The position numbers and the translations under genes were made by a program. This document shows positions 25,077-34,404 of a DNA stretch of 64,000 nucleotides, in pieces. Origin of the DNA: Candidatus Gastranaerophilales bacterium (GTDB taxonomy: Bacteria; Cyanobacteriota; Vampirovibrionia; Gastranaerophilales; Gastranaerophilaceae). Positions within the stretch are counted from its first letter, which is position 1. Each line of letters starts with the position of its first letter. The DNA is taken from the NCBI GenBank assembly GCA_944325545.1, contig CALVAM010000003.1, positions 58,201-122,200 on the forward strand. Reading direction: 5' to 3'. The notes under the pieces were generated by a model that searched no databases, had not been told where the DNA came from, and worked only from the letters and a program-made list of their open reading frames with translations.

Positions 25077-26504
25077 TTATTCCCCTGTTTGGTTAAATAA
25101 AACACCTTCTATTCCTAATGCAACCAAAGGAGCTGTAGGAATCATTACTGCTTCAACCATAATTCCTCCTACTGCAACTGTAGTTGCAACAATCATTGAC
25201 TTCTCTGCCGGCGATAAATTTTCAATAGCGTTTTTTACATTTTCAATATCGTTTCTTACATTTTCACAGGAAGTTAATGCTCTTGTACTTAAAGAAGTTT
25301 CTCCAACCACCTTTTCGTTAGGTTTTGGTAGCAATATCAAATAACAATCGTCCAACTTATATTGTGCAGGTTTGCCATTTTTTATATTTTCAAGAGCCTT
25401 TTCCATCTGAGCAGCTGATAATTCTTTTTTAATTTTTTCCCTTATGGCTTTGTCTTGTCTGTACCAATTTTCATCTTTGATATTCAAATCTTTGTCTAAA
25501 TAGGTTAAATAATTACTCCGAAAAAAATCTCCGTATGTTTCATAAAATAAATACCCTCCATTATCTAAAGTGTGAATTTTGAGGGTACTAAAATCGGCGT
25601 CTGAACCTGAATCTGATTCTCGCTCATAATTTAGCCCAATTGTATTTTTAACTATAAGAGTATATTGACCTTCTGGATCAGCAAAGTTGGTATTATATTT
25701 AAAAACTAAAGCATCACCATCTTGTTTCGTATCAACAATTTTTATATCAGACAATTTATCTGCAATTAGGTTTTTAAAAACATTTAACTCTTTATCTGAT
25801 AGAGGATTGTTAAATTTTACAATTTTATCATCGGTATTTTCTGGTGAAGATTTAAAATTATAAACATCAGAGAACTTCTCTTTAAAAGGTAGTTCATAAG
25901 GTGGTTCTGAAGAGTTTTGCTTGAAAGCTTCAAATTTACTTAGTAATTTTCCGTCTTTTGAAAATGCAAGGGCTTCTATTTTATCATCATTTTTATAAAT
26001 AAGATTGAAATTGCCATTTTTTAATTTATCCATTTTAAAGCTGTGGTCATCAAATAAGCTATAATGACCTCCATAGATGTTTACAGATTCTTTTTTATAT
26101 TCTTTTAACTCGGAAGTACTAGCTGATAGAAGTTCACCAATTCCAATTGTATCAATTTTTTTAAGTAATTTTAATTTGTATTTACCATCTAATATAAAAC
26201 CATTTTCCATTGCTTCAATTTTTTTAAATTTCCCGTTATTAATGTATGGTAATGCTTGGAAAATTGCTTTTTGGAAGTTTTTTGCATCTTTTTGTCTTTC
26301 TAATTCTTTTAAGTCTTCAATTTTTTGGTTTTTTTCAAATACATCAGAAGATGTTTGTTGAACTTCTGTATTAGCTTGTTGTGTTAAAGTATTATTATTT
26401 ATATTTGTACAAGCTGTAAGACCTGTTGCAAATACTGCTGGGAGTATTATTTTTTTTAAATATTTAGGGGTTGAATTAATTAGTTTTGGAGAAGTAATTT
26501 GCAT
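25077..26504 (-). CDS. Putative lipoprotein, 475 residues
   Basis: I choose ATG 26504 over a TTG 30 bases earlier because it gives a proper lipoprotein signal: a KKIILPAVFATGL stretch ending in the lipobox LTAC. AAAGGA is present but rather far (about 12 bases). The mature protein is Lys/Asp rich with beta-strand repeats containing Gly-Lys turns (MENGFILDGKYKLKLLKK, MDKLKNGNFNLIYKND). Near the C-terminus there is a hydrophobic segment (VATTVAVGGIMVEAVMIPTAPLVALGI). The family is unknown. It should be anchored in the inner or outer membrane. Confidence 0.65.
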   Translation of the reverse strand: MQITSPKLINSTPKYLKKIILPAVFATGLTACTNINNNTLTQQANTEVQQTSSDVFEKNQKIEDLKELERQKDAKNFQKAIFQALPYINNGKFKKIEAMENGFILDGKYKLKLLKKIDTIGIGELLSASTSELKEYKKESVNIYGGHYSLFDDHSFKMDKLKNGNFNLIYKNDDKIEALAFSKDGKLLSKFEAFKQNSSEPPYELPFKEKFSDVYNFKSSPENTDDKIVKFNNPLSDKELNVFKNLIADKLSDIKIVDTKQDGDALVFKYNTNFADPEGQYTLIVKNTIGLNYERESDSGSDADFSTLKIHTLDNGGYLFYETYGDFFRSNYLTYLDKDLNIKDENWYRQDKAIREKIKKELSAAQMEKALENIKNGKPAQYKLDDCYLILLPKPNEKVVGETSLSTRALTSCENVRNDIENVKNAIENLSPAEKSMIVATTVAVGGIMVEAVMIPTAPLVALGIEGVLFNQTGE

Positions 26505-26593
26505 ATTTTTTTTATTCCTTTCTTTTAATTGCAAGTTTATAGTTTTTATAAAACTTGTAAAACTTTTTTTTGCTATTAAAAAAAGGAAATCAA

Positions 26594-27430
26594 TTATTCT
26601 TTAACTAACTTCTTTTGCAAAAGTGCTAGGATAAATATTATAAAAAATAAAATATAAGCCAACGCACAGGATTTTCCGATATCAAAGTATTCAAAAGCAT
26701 ATTTATAAATAGAATAAACTAATACATTTGTTGCATCGTTTGGTCCGCCTGATGTCAGTACATAAATTAAATCAAAGACTTGAAAGGATGATATTGCTGT
26801 AATTAATGTAACAAAATAAATTGTAGGTTTTAAAAGGGGAAGTGTAATATTTTTAAAAATTTCTTTTTCACTCGCACCATCAATTCTAGCCGCTTCATAA
26901 ATATTTTCATTAATAGTAGTAAAGCCTGTTAAAAATAGAATTACATTGTATCCAATCAGTTTCCATACGGATATGAAAATTAATACCGGCATGGCTAGGC
27001 GTGTGTCAAAAAGCCAAGTTAGATTAGTTTTAAATAATGTGTTAATAAGTCCGATATTCGGATCAAATATCCAAGACCAGACTATTGCGATTACTATCGC
27101 CGGAGTAATAAAAGGAAGAAAATATATAGTTTTAAAAAGTTCTGCTCCTCTTATTTTGTTGTTTAAAACTGAAGCTATTATCAAAGGTATTATTACTGCA
27201 AAAAAAGTTGTTGATAGTGCATATACAATTGTATTTATAAGGATTTGCAGAAATTCTTTTTCTAAAAAAATTTCTTTATAGTTTTGCAAGCCTACAAATT
27301 CAATATTATTCAATAAATCCCAATTAGTAAAACTTAGCGAAAAAGAACACATTATAGGAATTATTATAAATATAAGAGTTCCGATAAAAGCGGGTAATAT
27401 AAAAAATAATCCATTTTCACTTTTTTTCAT
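26594..27430 (-). CDS. ABC transporter permease, carbohydrate type (MalF/UgpA-like)
   Basis: The 278-residue protein has six predicted membrane helices beginning FFILPAFIGTLIFIIIPIM. It carries the EAA loop EAARIDGASEKEIFKNITLPLL, where the ATPase docks. It matches the first permease of sugar or glycerol-phosphate importers. The usual partners (second permease, solute-binding protein, ATPase) are absent from both sides, so it is an orphan here. The substrate cannot be told. It is divergent from the phosphohexomutase gene. Confidence 0.88.
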   Translation of the reverse strand: MKKSENGLFFILPAFIGTLIFIIIPIMCSFSLSFTNWDLLNNIEFVGLQNYKEIFLEKEFLQILINTIVYALSTTFFAVIIPLIIASVLNNKIRGAELFKTIYFLPFITPAIVIAIVWSWIFDPNIGLINTLFKTNLTWLFDTRLAMPVLIFISVWKLIGYNVILFLTGFTTINENIYEAARIDGASEKEIFKNITLPLLKPTIYFVTLITAISSFQVFDLIYVLTSGGPNDATNVLVYSIYKYAFEYFDIGKSCALAYILFFIIFILALLQKKLVKE

Positions 27431-27515
27431 GCTATTATTTTACTATAAATAATTGTTGAGAATAGAGCTCAGAATTAAGAATTGTTAAAGAGAGAAAATT
27501 TTTAAAGGAGTATAA

Positions 27516-28994
27516 ATGTTAAAAGAATCAGCGTTTGGGAAAAATGATATTAGGGGAATTTATGGAGATGATATAACAGAAGAATTGTTTTATTATACGG
27601 GTAGAGGTTTTGTTCAATTTTTAGTAAATCATACAAAAAAATTGCCATCAGATATTTGGATAAGTGTGTGTAGAGATGCTAGATTGCATTCACCTTCACT
27701 ATCAAAATCGTTAATTGAAGGAGTTCGTTCTTGTGGTGCGAATGTTGTGGATTTAGGATTAGCTCCTACTCCAATCGGATATTATTCAGAAGTTGTAGGT
27801 GTTCCTCCTTTTATAACTAAGTATATGCCTGTGACAGGTGCTATGATTATTACAGCAAGCCATAACCCTAGTCAGTATAACGGTATGAAGATGACTTATA
27901 ATAAGCAATCGCTTAATGAAGAACAGATAAAAGAAGTTAGAGATTTAACTTTTGAAGAATTTAAATTAAATATTCCACCTGTTCCTTTCGGAATATTGAA
28001 TGAATATGATATTATTCCTGATTATATAGAAGATATGAAAAAGAAATTCGGAAGAATCGGAGAAGGTATTAAGGTTGTAGTAGATTCAGCTAACGCTACA
28101 GGTGGTGTAGTGGCTCCTAAATTGTATAGAGCTTTAGGTTGTGAAGTTGTTGAATTGTATTCTATGCCTGATGGAAGATTCCCTCATCATCACCCAAATC
28201 CAAGTGATGAAAAAACTTTGGCGGATATTAAAAAGGCTGTTGTTGCTAATAAAGCTGATATTGGTATAGCCTTTGACGGTGATAGTGATAGAATTGGTGT
28301 TATTGATTCTGAAGGTAATTCAATGACAGGAGATAAATTATTATTGATTTATGCGGAAGATATTATTAAAGAATATAATCAAAAAGGTATAAAGCCAATT
28401 GTTGTTTCTGAAGTAAAATGTTCTCAGGTTCTGTATGATACTATTAATGAGATGGGCGGAATTGCTGTTATGTGTAAGACCGGGCATGGATATATAAAAT
28501 CAAAAATGAAAGAAACAGGAGCTATTCTTGCCGGTGAAATGAGCGGACATACTTTCTTTAAAGACAGATATTATGGTTTTGATGATGCTGTTTATGCAGG
28601 TTGTAGAATTATAGAAATTGTTGCGAAAAATAAAAAAGCAAATCCAAGTTTTAAAATAATTGATATGCTAAAACCTTTTGATGCTGTTTATTCGTCTTCA
28701 GAAGTTAGATTATCTTGTCCGAATTCTTTGAAAAAAGATACATTAGAAGAGTTCCAAAAAGTAATAGCAACAAATCCTGACTTTTTTGGGACAAAAATAA
28801 AAGATATAATAACTCTTGACGGTATGAGAATAGTTTTTGATAAAGGATTTGCTCTTATTAGACAAAGTAATACCGAACCAGTTTTTACTTTAAGGTTTGA
28901 AGCTGATTCTAAAGAAAATGCTCAAAAGTATGAGGATTTGATGGTAAATAAATTATTAGAAATAATAAAGGAATTATCAGTAAAAGTTTCGTAA
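27516..28994 (+). CDS. Phosphomannomutase/phosphoglucomutase
   Basis: This alpha-D-phosphohexomutase interconverts hexose 1- and 6-phosphates for sugar-nucleotide synthesis. The phosphoserine loop TASHNPSQYNGMK is near residue 113, the metal loop FDGDSDRIG near 255, the sugar-binding GEMSGH near 344 and the phosphate-binding RQSNTEPVFTLR near 450. The length of 492 is slightly longer than AlgC-type enzymes. A good ribosome binding site (AAAGGAG) is present. Which sugar it prefers cannot be read from sequence alone. Confidence 0.92.
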   Translation: MLKESAFGKNDIRGIYGDDITEELFYYTGRGFVQFLVNHTKKLPSDIWISVCRDARLHSPSLSKSLIEGVRSCGANVVDLGLAPTPIGYYSEVVGVPPFITKYMPVTGAMIITASHNPSQYNGMKMTYNKQSLNEEQIKEVRDLTFEEFKLNIPPVPFGILNEYDIIPDYIEDMKKKFGRIGEGIKVVVDSANATGGVVAPKLYRALGCEVVELYSMPDGRFPHHHPNPSDEKTLADIKKAVVANKADIGIAFDGDSDRIGVIDSEGNSMTGDKLLLIYAEDIIKEYNQKGIKPIVVSEVKCSQVLYDTINEMGGIAVMCKTGHGYIKSKMKETGAILAGEMSGHTFFKDRYYGFDDAVYAGCRIIEIVAKNKKANPSFKIIDMLKPFDAVYSSSEVRLSCPNSLKKDTLEEFQKVIATNPDFFGTKIKDIITLDGMRIVFDKGFALIRQSNTEPVFTLRFEADSKENAQKYEDLMVNKLLEIIKELSVKVS

Positions 28995-29002
28995 ATTTTA
29001 AA

Positions 29003-29035
29003 TATTAAGGGCTGGTGAAATTCCGGTCCTTAATA
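29003..29035 (+). other. Strong hairpin just before a ribosome binding site
   Basis: Arms TATTAAGG (29003-29010) and CCTTAATA (29028-29035), extended by GCTGG/CCGGT, form a stem of about 13 pairs. It ends two bases before AAAGGAG of the next gene and has no T run, so it is not a normal terminator. It could be a processing or translation-control element. Confidence 0.5.
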
Positions 29036-29046
29036 AAAGGAGTTGT

Positions 29047-29370
29047 ATGAAGATAAATGATTCAAAATCTTTAAGCTTTAGAGCAGTTACGAATATTAGG
29101 TCTGATGAAGGTTTGTTATCTAAAAAAGAAATTAATAAATTGACCAAAATTGGGCAAAAAATTGGTACAAATTCTGATAAAATTGATTTTTTTATTGAGA
29201 AATGTGATAAAAATGGAGTTAGAATTTTTTATAAAGCAAATTTGAGTTCATTGATTAATTCAACGGAAACTTCTAATTATTATTTTGATAAAATAGAAAA
29301 ATTTAATATATTTGAATATATTTCGAAAAAAATGGAATATATAAGAAAGGTTTACAGAAGAATAAAGTAG
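29047..29370 (+). CDS. Small basic hypothetical protein, 107 residues
   Basis: It has a strong ribosome binding site (AAGGAG 6 bases from ATG). The product begins MKINDSKSLSFRAVTN and is Lys rich, with a basic C-terminal helix (MEYIRKVYRRIK). The N-terminal SFRA resembles short F-x-G/A motifs in other unknown proteins of this window. It lies 52 bases after the phosphohexomutase and could be co-transcribed, with the hairpin between them. The function is unknown. Confidence 0.6.
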   Translation: MKINDSKSLSFRAVTNIRSDEGLLSKKEINKLTKIGQKIGTNSDKIDFFIEKCDKNGVRIFYKANLSSLINSTETSNYYFDKIEKFNIFEYISKKMEYIRKVYRRIK

Positions 29371-29374
29371 AAAT

Positions 29375-30499
29375 TTAAAAAGTTACAGTTCTGTTTTTTT
29401 CTTTATTATCTATTTCTGTTGGAATCTTAAATCCAAATATACTTCTTTCATCTTCAAAGCTTTCTACAAAAATTTCACCTTCATGTGCATTTATAATCTT
29501 TTGAGAAGCATATAAGCCAAGACCTATACCTAATTCTTTATGTGTTTCTGCAAAGGAAACGTATTGTGCAAAAATCGACTCTCTTTTATCTGGTGGAATG
29601 TAGGGACTATTATTTTCAAACTTAAAACAAGTATAATTGTTTTCATTATACAAGTTTATATGCAAAGTTGATTTTTTAAAAGCATACTTTATACCGTTTG
29701 ATAGTAAATTCATTATTACTCTTTTTATCTGTACTTTATCTCCATAGAAAGTCGGATTAGTACAGTCCTCTTTATGAATAGATACGCCGACCTCTTTATC
29801 TTTTGCAATATAGATCATTTCACTAATGCATTCCATTACTAAATCTTCTAGTGAAATTTTTTCATAATTTAGTCTTACAACTCCTCTTTCGTTTCTATAT
29901 GTAGCAAGTAAAGATGCAAGCATTGCACTCATATATCTACAAGAATCAAGAACCATTTCCAAAATTTCTCTTTGAGCATCAGGAATATCTCCAAAACTCC
30001 CTTTTAATAAAAGTTCAACAGCTCTTATTTGTGCCAATGTCGGATTTTTTAAGTCGTGACCTAGCGATGCTACAAAAGTTTCTCTTTGGGCTTCCAAAAG
30101 TTTTGCTTTGTCTACATTGTTTACCATTACTGCGATTCCTACTACTTTCTTTTTTGAATTATTAATTGGGGCTTTATAAATTTGATAACAATGAGGATGT
30201 CCATTGATATCATAAATTTCTCGTTCATTACTAATAGTTTTATTATTCTCTATTACAAATTTATCTTCTGCTAAATTAGTCTTTTGTGTTCTTAAAATGT
30301 CAAGATGAATATTGTGTAAATTATCCAACCCTTTCGTTACAAAACTTTGTGCTTGTTTAGTTCCTGTAATATAATTCCCGTTTAAATCTTTCATGTAAAT
30401 AAGTTTAGGAATATTTTCCAATAGGGCTTCTATATTTTTTTGGTTGATAAAGAAACGTTCTTTTGGGTTTAAAATAGCGTCTGTATGAGCAGTTTCCAT
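29375..30499 (-). CDS. Soluble PAS-sensor histidine kinase
   Basis: No membrane segment is present, so it senses a cytoplasmic signal. Residues 20-130 form a PAS domain (LLENIPKLIYMKDLNGNYI). The dimerisation/phospho-acceptor helix follows with His148 in SLGHDLKNP, then the ATPase domain with N-box NLLSNGIKYAF and GIGLGLY. No response regulator gene is adjacent, so it is an orphan kinase in this window. GAGGC lies 5-6 bases before the ATG. Its gene converges with the 107-residue gene. Confidence 0.93.
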   Translation of the reverse strand: METAHTDAILNPKERFFINQKNIEALLENIPKLIYMKDLNGNYITGTKQAQSFVTKGLDNLHNIHLDILRTQKTNLAEDKFVIENNKTISNEREIYDINGHPHCYQIYKAPINNSKKKVVGIAVMVNNVDKAKLLEAQRETFVASLGHDLKNPTLAQIRAVELLLKGSFGDIPDAQREILEMVLDSCRYMSAMLASLLATYRNERGVVRLNYEKISLEDLVMECISEMIYIAKDKEVGVSIHKEDCTNPTFYGDKVQIKRVIMNLLSNGIKYAFKKSTLHINLYNENNYTCFKFENNSPYIPPDKRESIFAQYVSFAETHKELGIGLGLYASQKIINAHEGEIFVESFEDERSIFGFKIPTEIDNKEKNRTVTF

Positions 30500-30579
30500 A
30501 TAGCCTCAGTTTGAATTTCACACTATGACACTATTCTATATTAATTTTACTTATTCTGATATTACCCAACTGTCCCATT

Positions 30580-31308
30580 TTAAGGTTTTTTTATAAGTAC
30601 ATATATTGGATTGTAAGTCAGAGTTGGATGTTTCGCACAGAAATTATTATAACCATTTTCAAATCTTTGCATATCTGTTTTTGTCCAACTATGAGCCTCT
30701 ATTGAGTTTACTCCTGTATTTTTAATGTGCTTTAATATATCAATAGGAGTTTTGAATGCCATTATTCGGATTTCTTCTTCTATTATTGGATTTAATTCTT
30801 TAAAAAATGTTTTTAATTCTAAAGGAGAATAATAATTTAAACTTTCTCCTATAACGTGATAGATTTCTCTATAGTTTTCTTTTCCAAATGTCGAAAATAA
30901 TAAGATTCCTTCTGGATTGAGTTTTGAAATTAGTTTATTTATAAATTCTTCAAAATTTTCTACCCATTGAAATGCTGCATTAGAAATTATTAAATCATAT
31001 TTTTCTTGATCTTCATTTATAAATCTTTCAATATCGTTGCATAAAAACTTAATATTTGGATTTATTGTTTTAATATAATCCTCGCATTCTTTTACAATAT
31101 CATTTGCAGTATAAGAACAAAAGTTTAAATTTTTAACAGCTAAATTCGTTAAAAAACCCGTACCGCAGCCGATTTCTAAAATCGAGTTGAAATTTTTAGT
31201 TTTAAGAAAAGATATTAAACGATCTGCCATAATTTTTTGAATTTTGGCGTTGTCATTGTATGTATCTAAATTTTTAGCAAACCTTTTTTGAATAAGTTCT
31301 TTGTTCAT
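30580..31308 (-). CDS. bioC: Malonyl-ACP O-methyltransferase BioC
   Basis: BioC methylates malonyl-ACP to start the disguised-fatty-acid route to pimeloyl-ACP, the biotin precursor. The N-terminus KRFAKNLDTYNDNAKIQ is characteristic of BioC. SAM motif I LEIGCGTG is at 44-51, followed by ISNAAFQW. It overlaps bioG by 4 bases (ATGA), an arrangement that by itself supports the assignment. The other bio genes are not in this window. Confidence 0.92.
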   Translation of the reverse strand: MNKELIQKRFAKNLDTYNDNAKIQKIMADRLISFLKTKNFNSILEIGCGTGFLTNLAVKNLNFCSYTANDIVKECEDYIKTINPNIKFLCNDIERFINEDQEKYDLIISNAAFQWVENFEEFINKLISKLNPEGILLFSTFGKENYREIYHVIGESLNYYSPLELKTFFKELNPIIEEEIRIMAFKTPIDILKHIKNTGVNSIEAHSWTKTDMQRFENGYNNFCAKHPTLTYNPIYVLIKKP

Positions 31309-31916
31309 AATAACTCACTCCAAGATTTTAATTGAAAGAATGGACAGTGACCACTTATAATATTAGGTTCAATTTTCCAATAGTTAATTTGATTTTTTGT
31401 TGGGATAATTTTATCATCACTGCTTAAAATTACTCTGGTGTATTTGAAATTTTCGTTTCCTTTGTATTTTTTTAAAGCAATAAGCTCATTTTTTTGATTT
31501 TCAATTTCTCTTTTTATTTCAAAAGAAGGAGGATCTTCTAAAAACATATTATTTATAAATTTTTTAGCACCTTTTTCATTGAAACCTTTGATTGTTAAAT
31601 CATATATTCTTTCTGGAATTCCATATTCATTATTTATAGGAAAAATTGTTCCGTTAATTGCAGTTTTAGAATCATAATCTTGTTTAAATAATGTAGCAAT
31701 CATAACTCCCATAGACCAAGCTATAAGGTGTTTTTGTTTGTATGAATTTATTATTTTGAAGTCGAAATCGGTATCTAAATTATTGTAGTCATAAAACATA
31801 ATAATATCATATGTTTCCGGGTTTAAATGATTAACAACATTTTCATCCATTCCCCAACCATTAAAAAATACTATTATTTTAGAATTATTTTTTTGATTTA
31901 ACCATTTATATTTCAT
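31305..31916 (-). CDS. bioG: Pimeloyl-ACP methyl ester esterase BioG (DUF452)
   Basis: BioG removes the methyl group added by BioC once the pimeloyl chain is complete. The protein is 203 residues with FNGWGMDE near residue 18, the nucleophile Ser68 in AWSMGV, the GTIFPINNEYGIP block and a catalytic His in GHCPFF near the C-terminus, all typical of BioG rather than BioH. It is co-translated with bioC. Confidence 0.9.
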   Translation of the reverse strand: MKYKWLNQKNNSKIIVFFNGWGMDENVVNHLNPETYDIIMFYDYNNLDTDFDFKIINSYKQKHLIAWSMGVMIATLFKQDYDSKTAINGTIFPINNEYGIPERIYDLTIKGFNEKGAKKFINNMFLEDPPSFEIKREIENQKNELIALKKYKGNENFKYTRVILSSDDKIIPTKNQINYWKIEPNIISGHCPFFQLKSWSELL

Positions 31917-31986
31917 AATAAAATTCTAGCATAAAAAGGGTGTTTGTGGTAGAATTTTAACGCGATTATAGGAAGGAGAATTATAA

Positions 31987-32931
31987 ATGGCACAAAGAAT
32001 CGGTGTTGATGTTGGAGGTACTAACGTCAAGATAGCATTAGTAAGTGATGAAGGTAAAATTATTTATTCAAATTCAATCCCTACAAGAGCTGAAATGGGA
32101 TATGAATATACAATTAACAGTATGAAAGATGCAATTAGAGATTTGTTAAAAGAAACAAAGCTTCAAGCATCTGATATAGAAGGTATGGGATTTGGCTTCC
32201 CTGGACAAATTGACTGTCAAAAGGGTATTGTACGACTTGCTCCAAATATTCCAGGCTGGGTAAATGTTCCTATAGCTGAAATTATGGAAAAAGAATTTGG
32301 AATCCCAACAAGAGTTGATAATGACGTAAGAACAGCTGCATTAGGTGAGTTAAACTACGGTGCAGGTGTTGGGTGCGAAAATTTAGTTTGTATTACAGTT
32401 GGTACTGGTATTGGTTCTGGTTTAGTAATTAATGGAAAATTAGTACGAGGAGCTTCTAATGCTGCTGGAGAAATCGGACATATTAAGTTGAATATGGAAG
32501 GTGGACCTCTTTGTGGTTGTGGCGATAGAGGATGTTTAGAAGCATACGCTTCCGGACCGAGTATTGTTGCTATGGCTGAAGAATATATTAAAGGTGGAAA
32601 ATCTACTAAGTATAGAGAACTAGCTAATCCTGATATTACACCTTATATAGTTGCAGTAGCTGCGAAAGAAGGTGATCCTGTTGCTAAACAAATTTTTAGA
32701 ATAATGGGTGAATATATTGGTATGGGTTTAACTAGCGTTGTTAATTTGCTTAATCCTGAGAAAATTATAATAGGCGGCGGTGTTGCAGATGCGGGTGATA
32801 TTCTTTTAGATCCAATTAGAGAAACTATCGCTAAACGAGCAATGACAATTCAAAAGGAAGTTGAAATTGTTCCTGCTCAACTTGGTAATACAGCTGGGGT
32901 TATTGGAGCTAGTCTTTTGATTAAGTCTTAA
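31987..32931 (+). CDS. glk: ROK-family glucokinase
   Basis: It phosphorylates glucose (or a related hexose) to enter glycolysis. The ATP-binding GVDVGGTNVKIALV is at residues 5-18, the ROK metal signature CGCGDRGCLEAYAS near 178, VDNDVR near 115 with the catalytic Asp, and GTGIGSG near 143. There is no DNA-binding domain, so it is an enzyme rather than a ROK repressor. A GGAAGGAG Shine-Dalgarno is present. Exact substrate is inferred from similarity to glucokinases. Confidence 0.9.
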   Translation: MAQRIGVDVGGTNVKIALVSDEGKIIYSNSIPTRAEMGYEYTINSMKDAIRDLLKETKLQASDIEGMGFGFPGQIDCQKGIVRLAPNIPGWVNVPIAEIMEKEFGIPTRVDNDVRTAALGELNYGAGVGCENLVCITVGTGIGSGLVINGKLVRGASNAAGEIGHIKLNMEGGPLCGCGDRGCLEAYASGPSIVAMAEEYIKGGKSTKYRELANPDITPYIVAVAAKEGDPVAKQIFRIMGEYIGMGLTSVVNLLNPEKIIIGGGVADAGDILLDPIRETIAKRAMTIQKEVEIVPAQLGNTAGVIGASLLIKS

Positions 32932-32955
32932 TTTCTTGAAATTATTGATTAATAA

Positions 32956-32986
32956 TAAAAAGAGCCTTATAAAAAGGCTCTTTTTA
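32956..32986. terminator. Bidirectional terminator between glk and amidase
   Basis: AAAAAGAGCCT/AGGCTCTTTTT (32957-32967 and 32975-32985) forms a clean stem with a T run on each strand, serving both convergent genes. Confidence 0.88.
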
Positions 32987-34321
32987 ATTTTGAGTAATAA
33001 ATTCTATAATTCCATTTGAAATTCCTTGTGCAATATTTTTTGCGAAATCTTCTTTTTTGTATAGAACTGTGTCCAGAGGATTTATCATATAGGCAGCTTC
33101 TACAAGAACACTTATATATTCAGTTGGTCTAAGTACTGCAAAACTTCCGGGGTGTATTCCGTTTCTTTTTGTTCCGGCTGATTTAGTTACTGTTTTTTCT
33201 AAGATTTCGGCAAGGGGTTTTGAGTGTTTATTGTAATAATAAATACTCGTACCTCTCATTTTATGAATATTCATTTGAGAATCACCAATAGAATTTAAGT
33301 GAATACTTACAAAAATGTTTGCATCATTACTCTTTGCAAAATCAACTCTTGTTGCTAAATCTATATTGCCATCACACTCCCTTGTTAGTAATACATTTAG
33401 ATTTTGAGCTTTTAATATTTTTTCAAGTTCTAATGCAATTTTTAAGTTAATGTCTTTTTCTTCATCGCCTAACCCCCCAATTGCCCCTCTTTCTGAACCT
33501 CCATGTCCTGCATCGATTACTATTGTGTAGTCTGATAAGTTTTTAGGGATTTCGTTTACTTTGAAACTATATGTTCCATTGTCTAATGAAACTTTATATG
33601 TATATTTTTGAGGTTTAGGGATATTTAATGTATAAAAAGAGTTTTGTGATAGTTCAGGATTGTAGATTTTGAATAGAATTTCCTTGTCGTTATCTTCTAT
33701 TGTATATGGTAGATTTTTTGTAAATGATATTGTTTGTAATTGAGCATTACTAAATTTTTTAGAATCCATATTTATAAAAGTTGCAATATCAGAATTTTTA
33801 GGATTAATAATTTCGACATCTTTTTTTAATATCCACGCCTCTTGATTTTTTGACAACAAAACTCTATAAAAATCTCCAAAATCACCATTAATAAGAATTG
33901 TAGTGTCTTTGAATAAGTGAGAAATCCTATTCATGCCAGAATCTATTGGAGTGTTTCTAAGTGGTGTGTTATCTTTTTTTATGGTTGCAGGTTTTATTTC
34001 AAATTCATTAAGTTTAATTTCATTATTCTTAACTTTATTCTTTTTGTTAACTTTATAAACTTGTGTATTAAAATTTGAGCGAACTAAAATTCTGTTTTCA
34101 CCATCTTTAAGTTTTACAGAATGAGCAAATGCTCCATTTGATGATGTAAAAACTTTTTCATTATTAATGGTAATATTTTCACCGTTGTTTGCTTTTCCAA
34201 GAAAAAGAATGTAGTTAGTTTCAACGGTAGAATTTTTATTCTTGGGTAATATTAATTCATAACCGTAGACACTTGTAATAGTTGAAATTAGTAGTAAAAA
34301 AAATAATAGCCCTCTTTGCAT
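32984..34321 (-). CDS. N-acetylmuramoyl-L-alanine amidase, second copy
   Basis: A signal peptide (MQRGLLFFLLLISTITSVYG) precedes a 250-residue region with an SH3-like segment near 125-175 (INGDFGDFYRVLLSKNQEAW). The Amidase_3 domain spans about 265-445: DAGHGGSERGA, a Glu in DEEKDI, SIHLNSI and VEAAYMIN with the catalytic Glu. It differs from the 632-residue amidase in lacking AMIN domains. It has a leaderless-type promoter (TTGAAT-17-TAAAAT, 6 bases before ATG). Confidence 0.92.
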   Translation of the reverse strand: MQRGLLFFLLLISTITSVYGYELILPKNKNSTVETNYILFLGKANNGENITINNEKVFTSSNGAFAHSVKLKDGENRILVRSNFNTQVYKVNKKNKVKNNEIKLNEFEIKPATIKKDNTPLRNTPIDSGMNRISHLFKDTTILINGDFGDFYRVLLSKNQEAWILKKDVEIINPKNSDIATFINMDSKKFSNAQLQTISFTKNLPYTIEDNDKEILFKIYNPELSQNSFYTLNIPKPQKYTYKVSLDNGTYSFKVNEIPKNLSDYTIVIDAGHGGSERGAIGGLGDEEKDINLKIALELEKILKAQNLNVLLTRECDGNIDLATRVDFAKSNDANIFVSIHLNSIGDSQMNIHKMRGTSIYYYNKHSKPLAEILEKTVTKSAGTKRNGIHPGSFAVLRPTEYISVLVEAAYMINPLDTVLYKKEDFAKNIAQGISNGIIEFITQN

Positions 34322-34327
34322 AAGGTT

Positions 34328-34356
34328 ATTTTAATATAAAATAAAACTTTATTCAA
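34328..34356 (-). promoter_or_regulatory. Promoter TTGAAT-17-TAAAAT of amidase, leaderless type
   Basis: The -35 occupies 34351-34356 and the -10 34328-34333 on the minus strand. Six bases then lead directly to ATG at 34321, leaving no room for a ribosome binding site. Confidence 0.6.
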
Positions 34357-34369
34357 AAATGTTTAAATT

Positions 34370-34398
34370 TTATTACTAAAAAACTTTTATGATAAAAT
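34370..34398 (+). promoter_or_regulatory. Promoter of dnaX, leaderless type
   Basis: TTATTA-17-TAAAAT ends 6 bases before ATG 34405. An overlapping TATGAT (34388-34393) is an alternative -10. No Shine-Dalgarno precedes the ATG. Confidence 0.5.
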
Positions 34399-34404
34399 TT
34401 AGAT

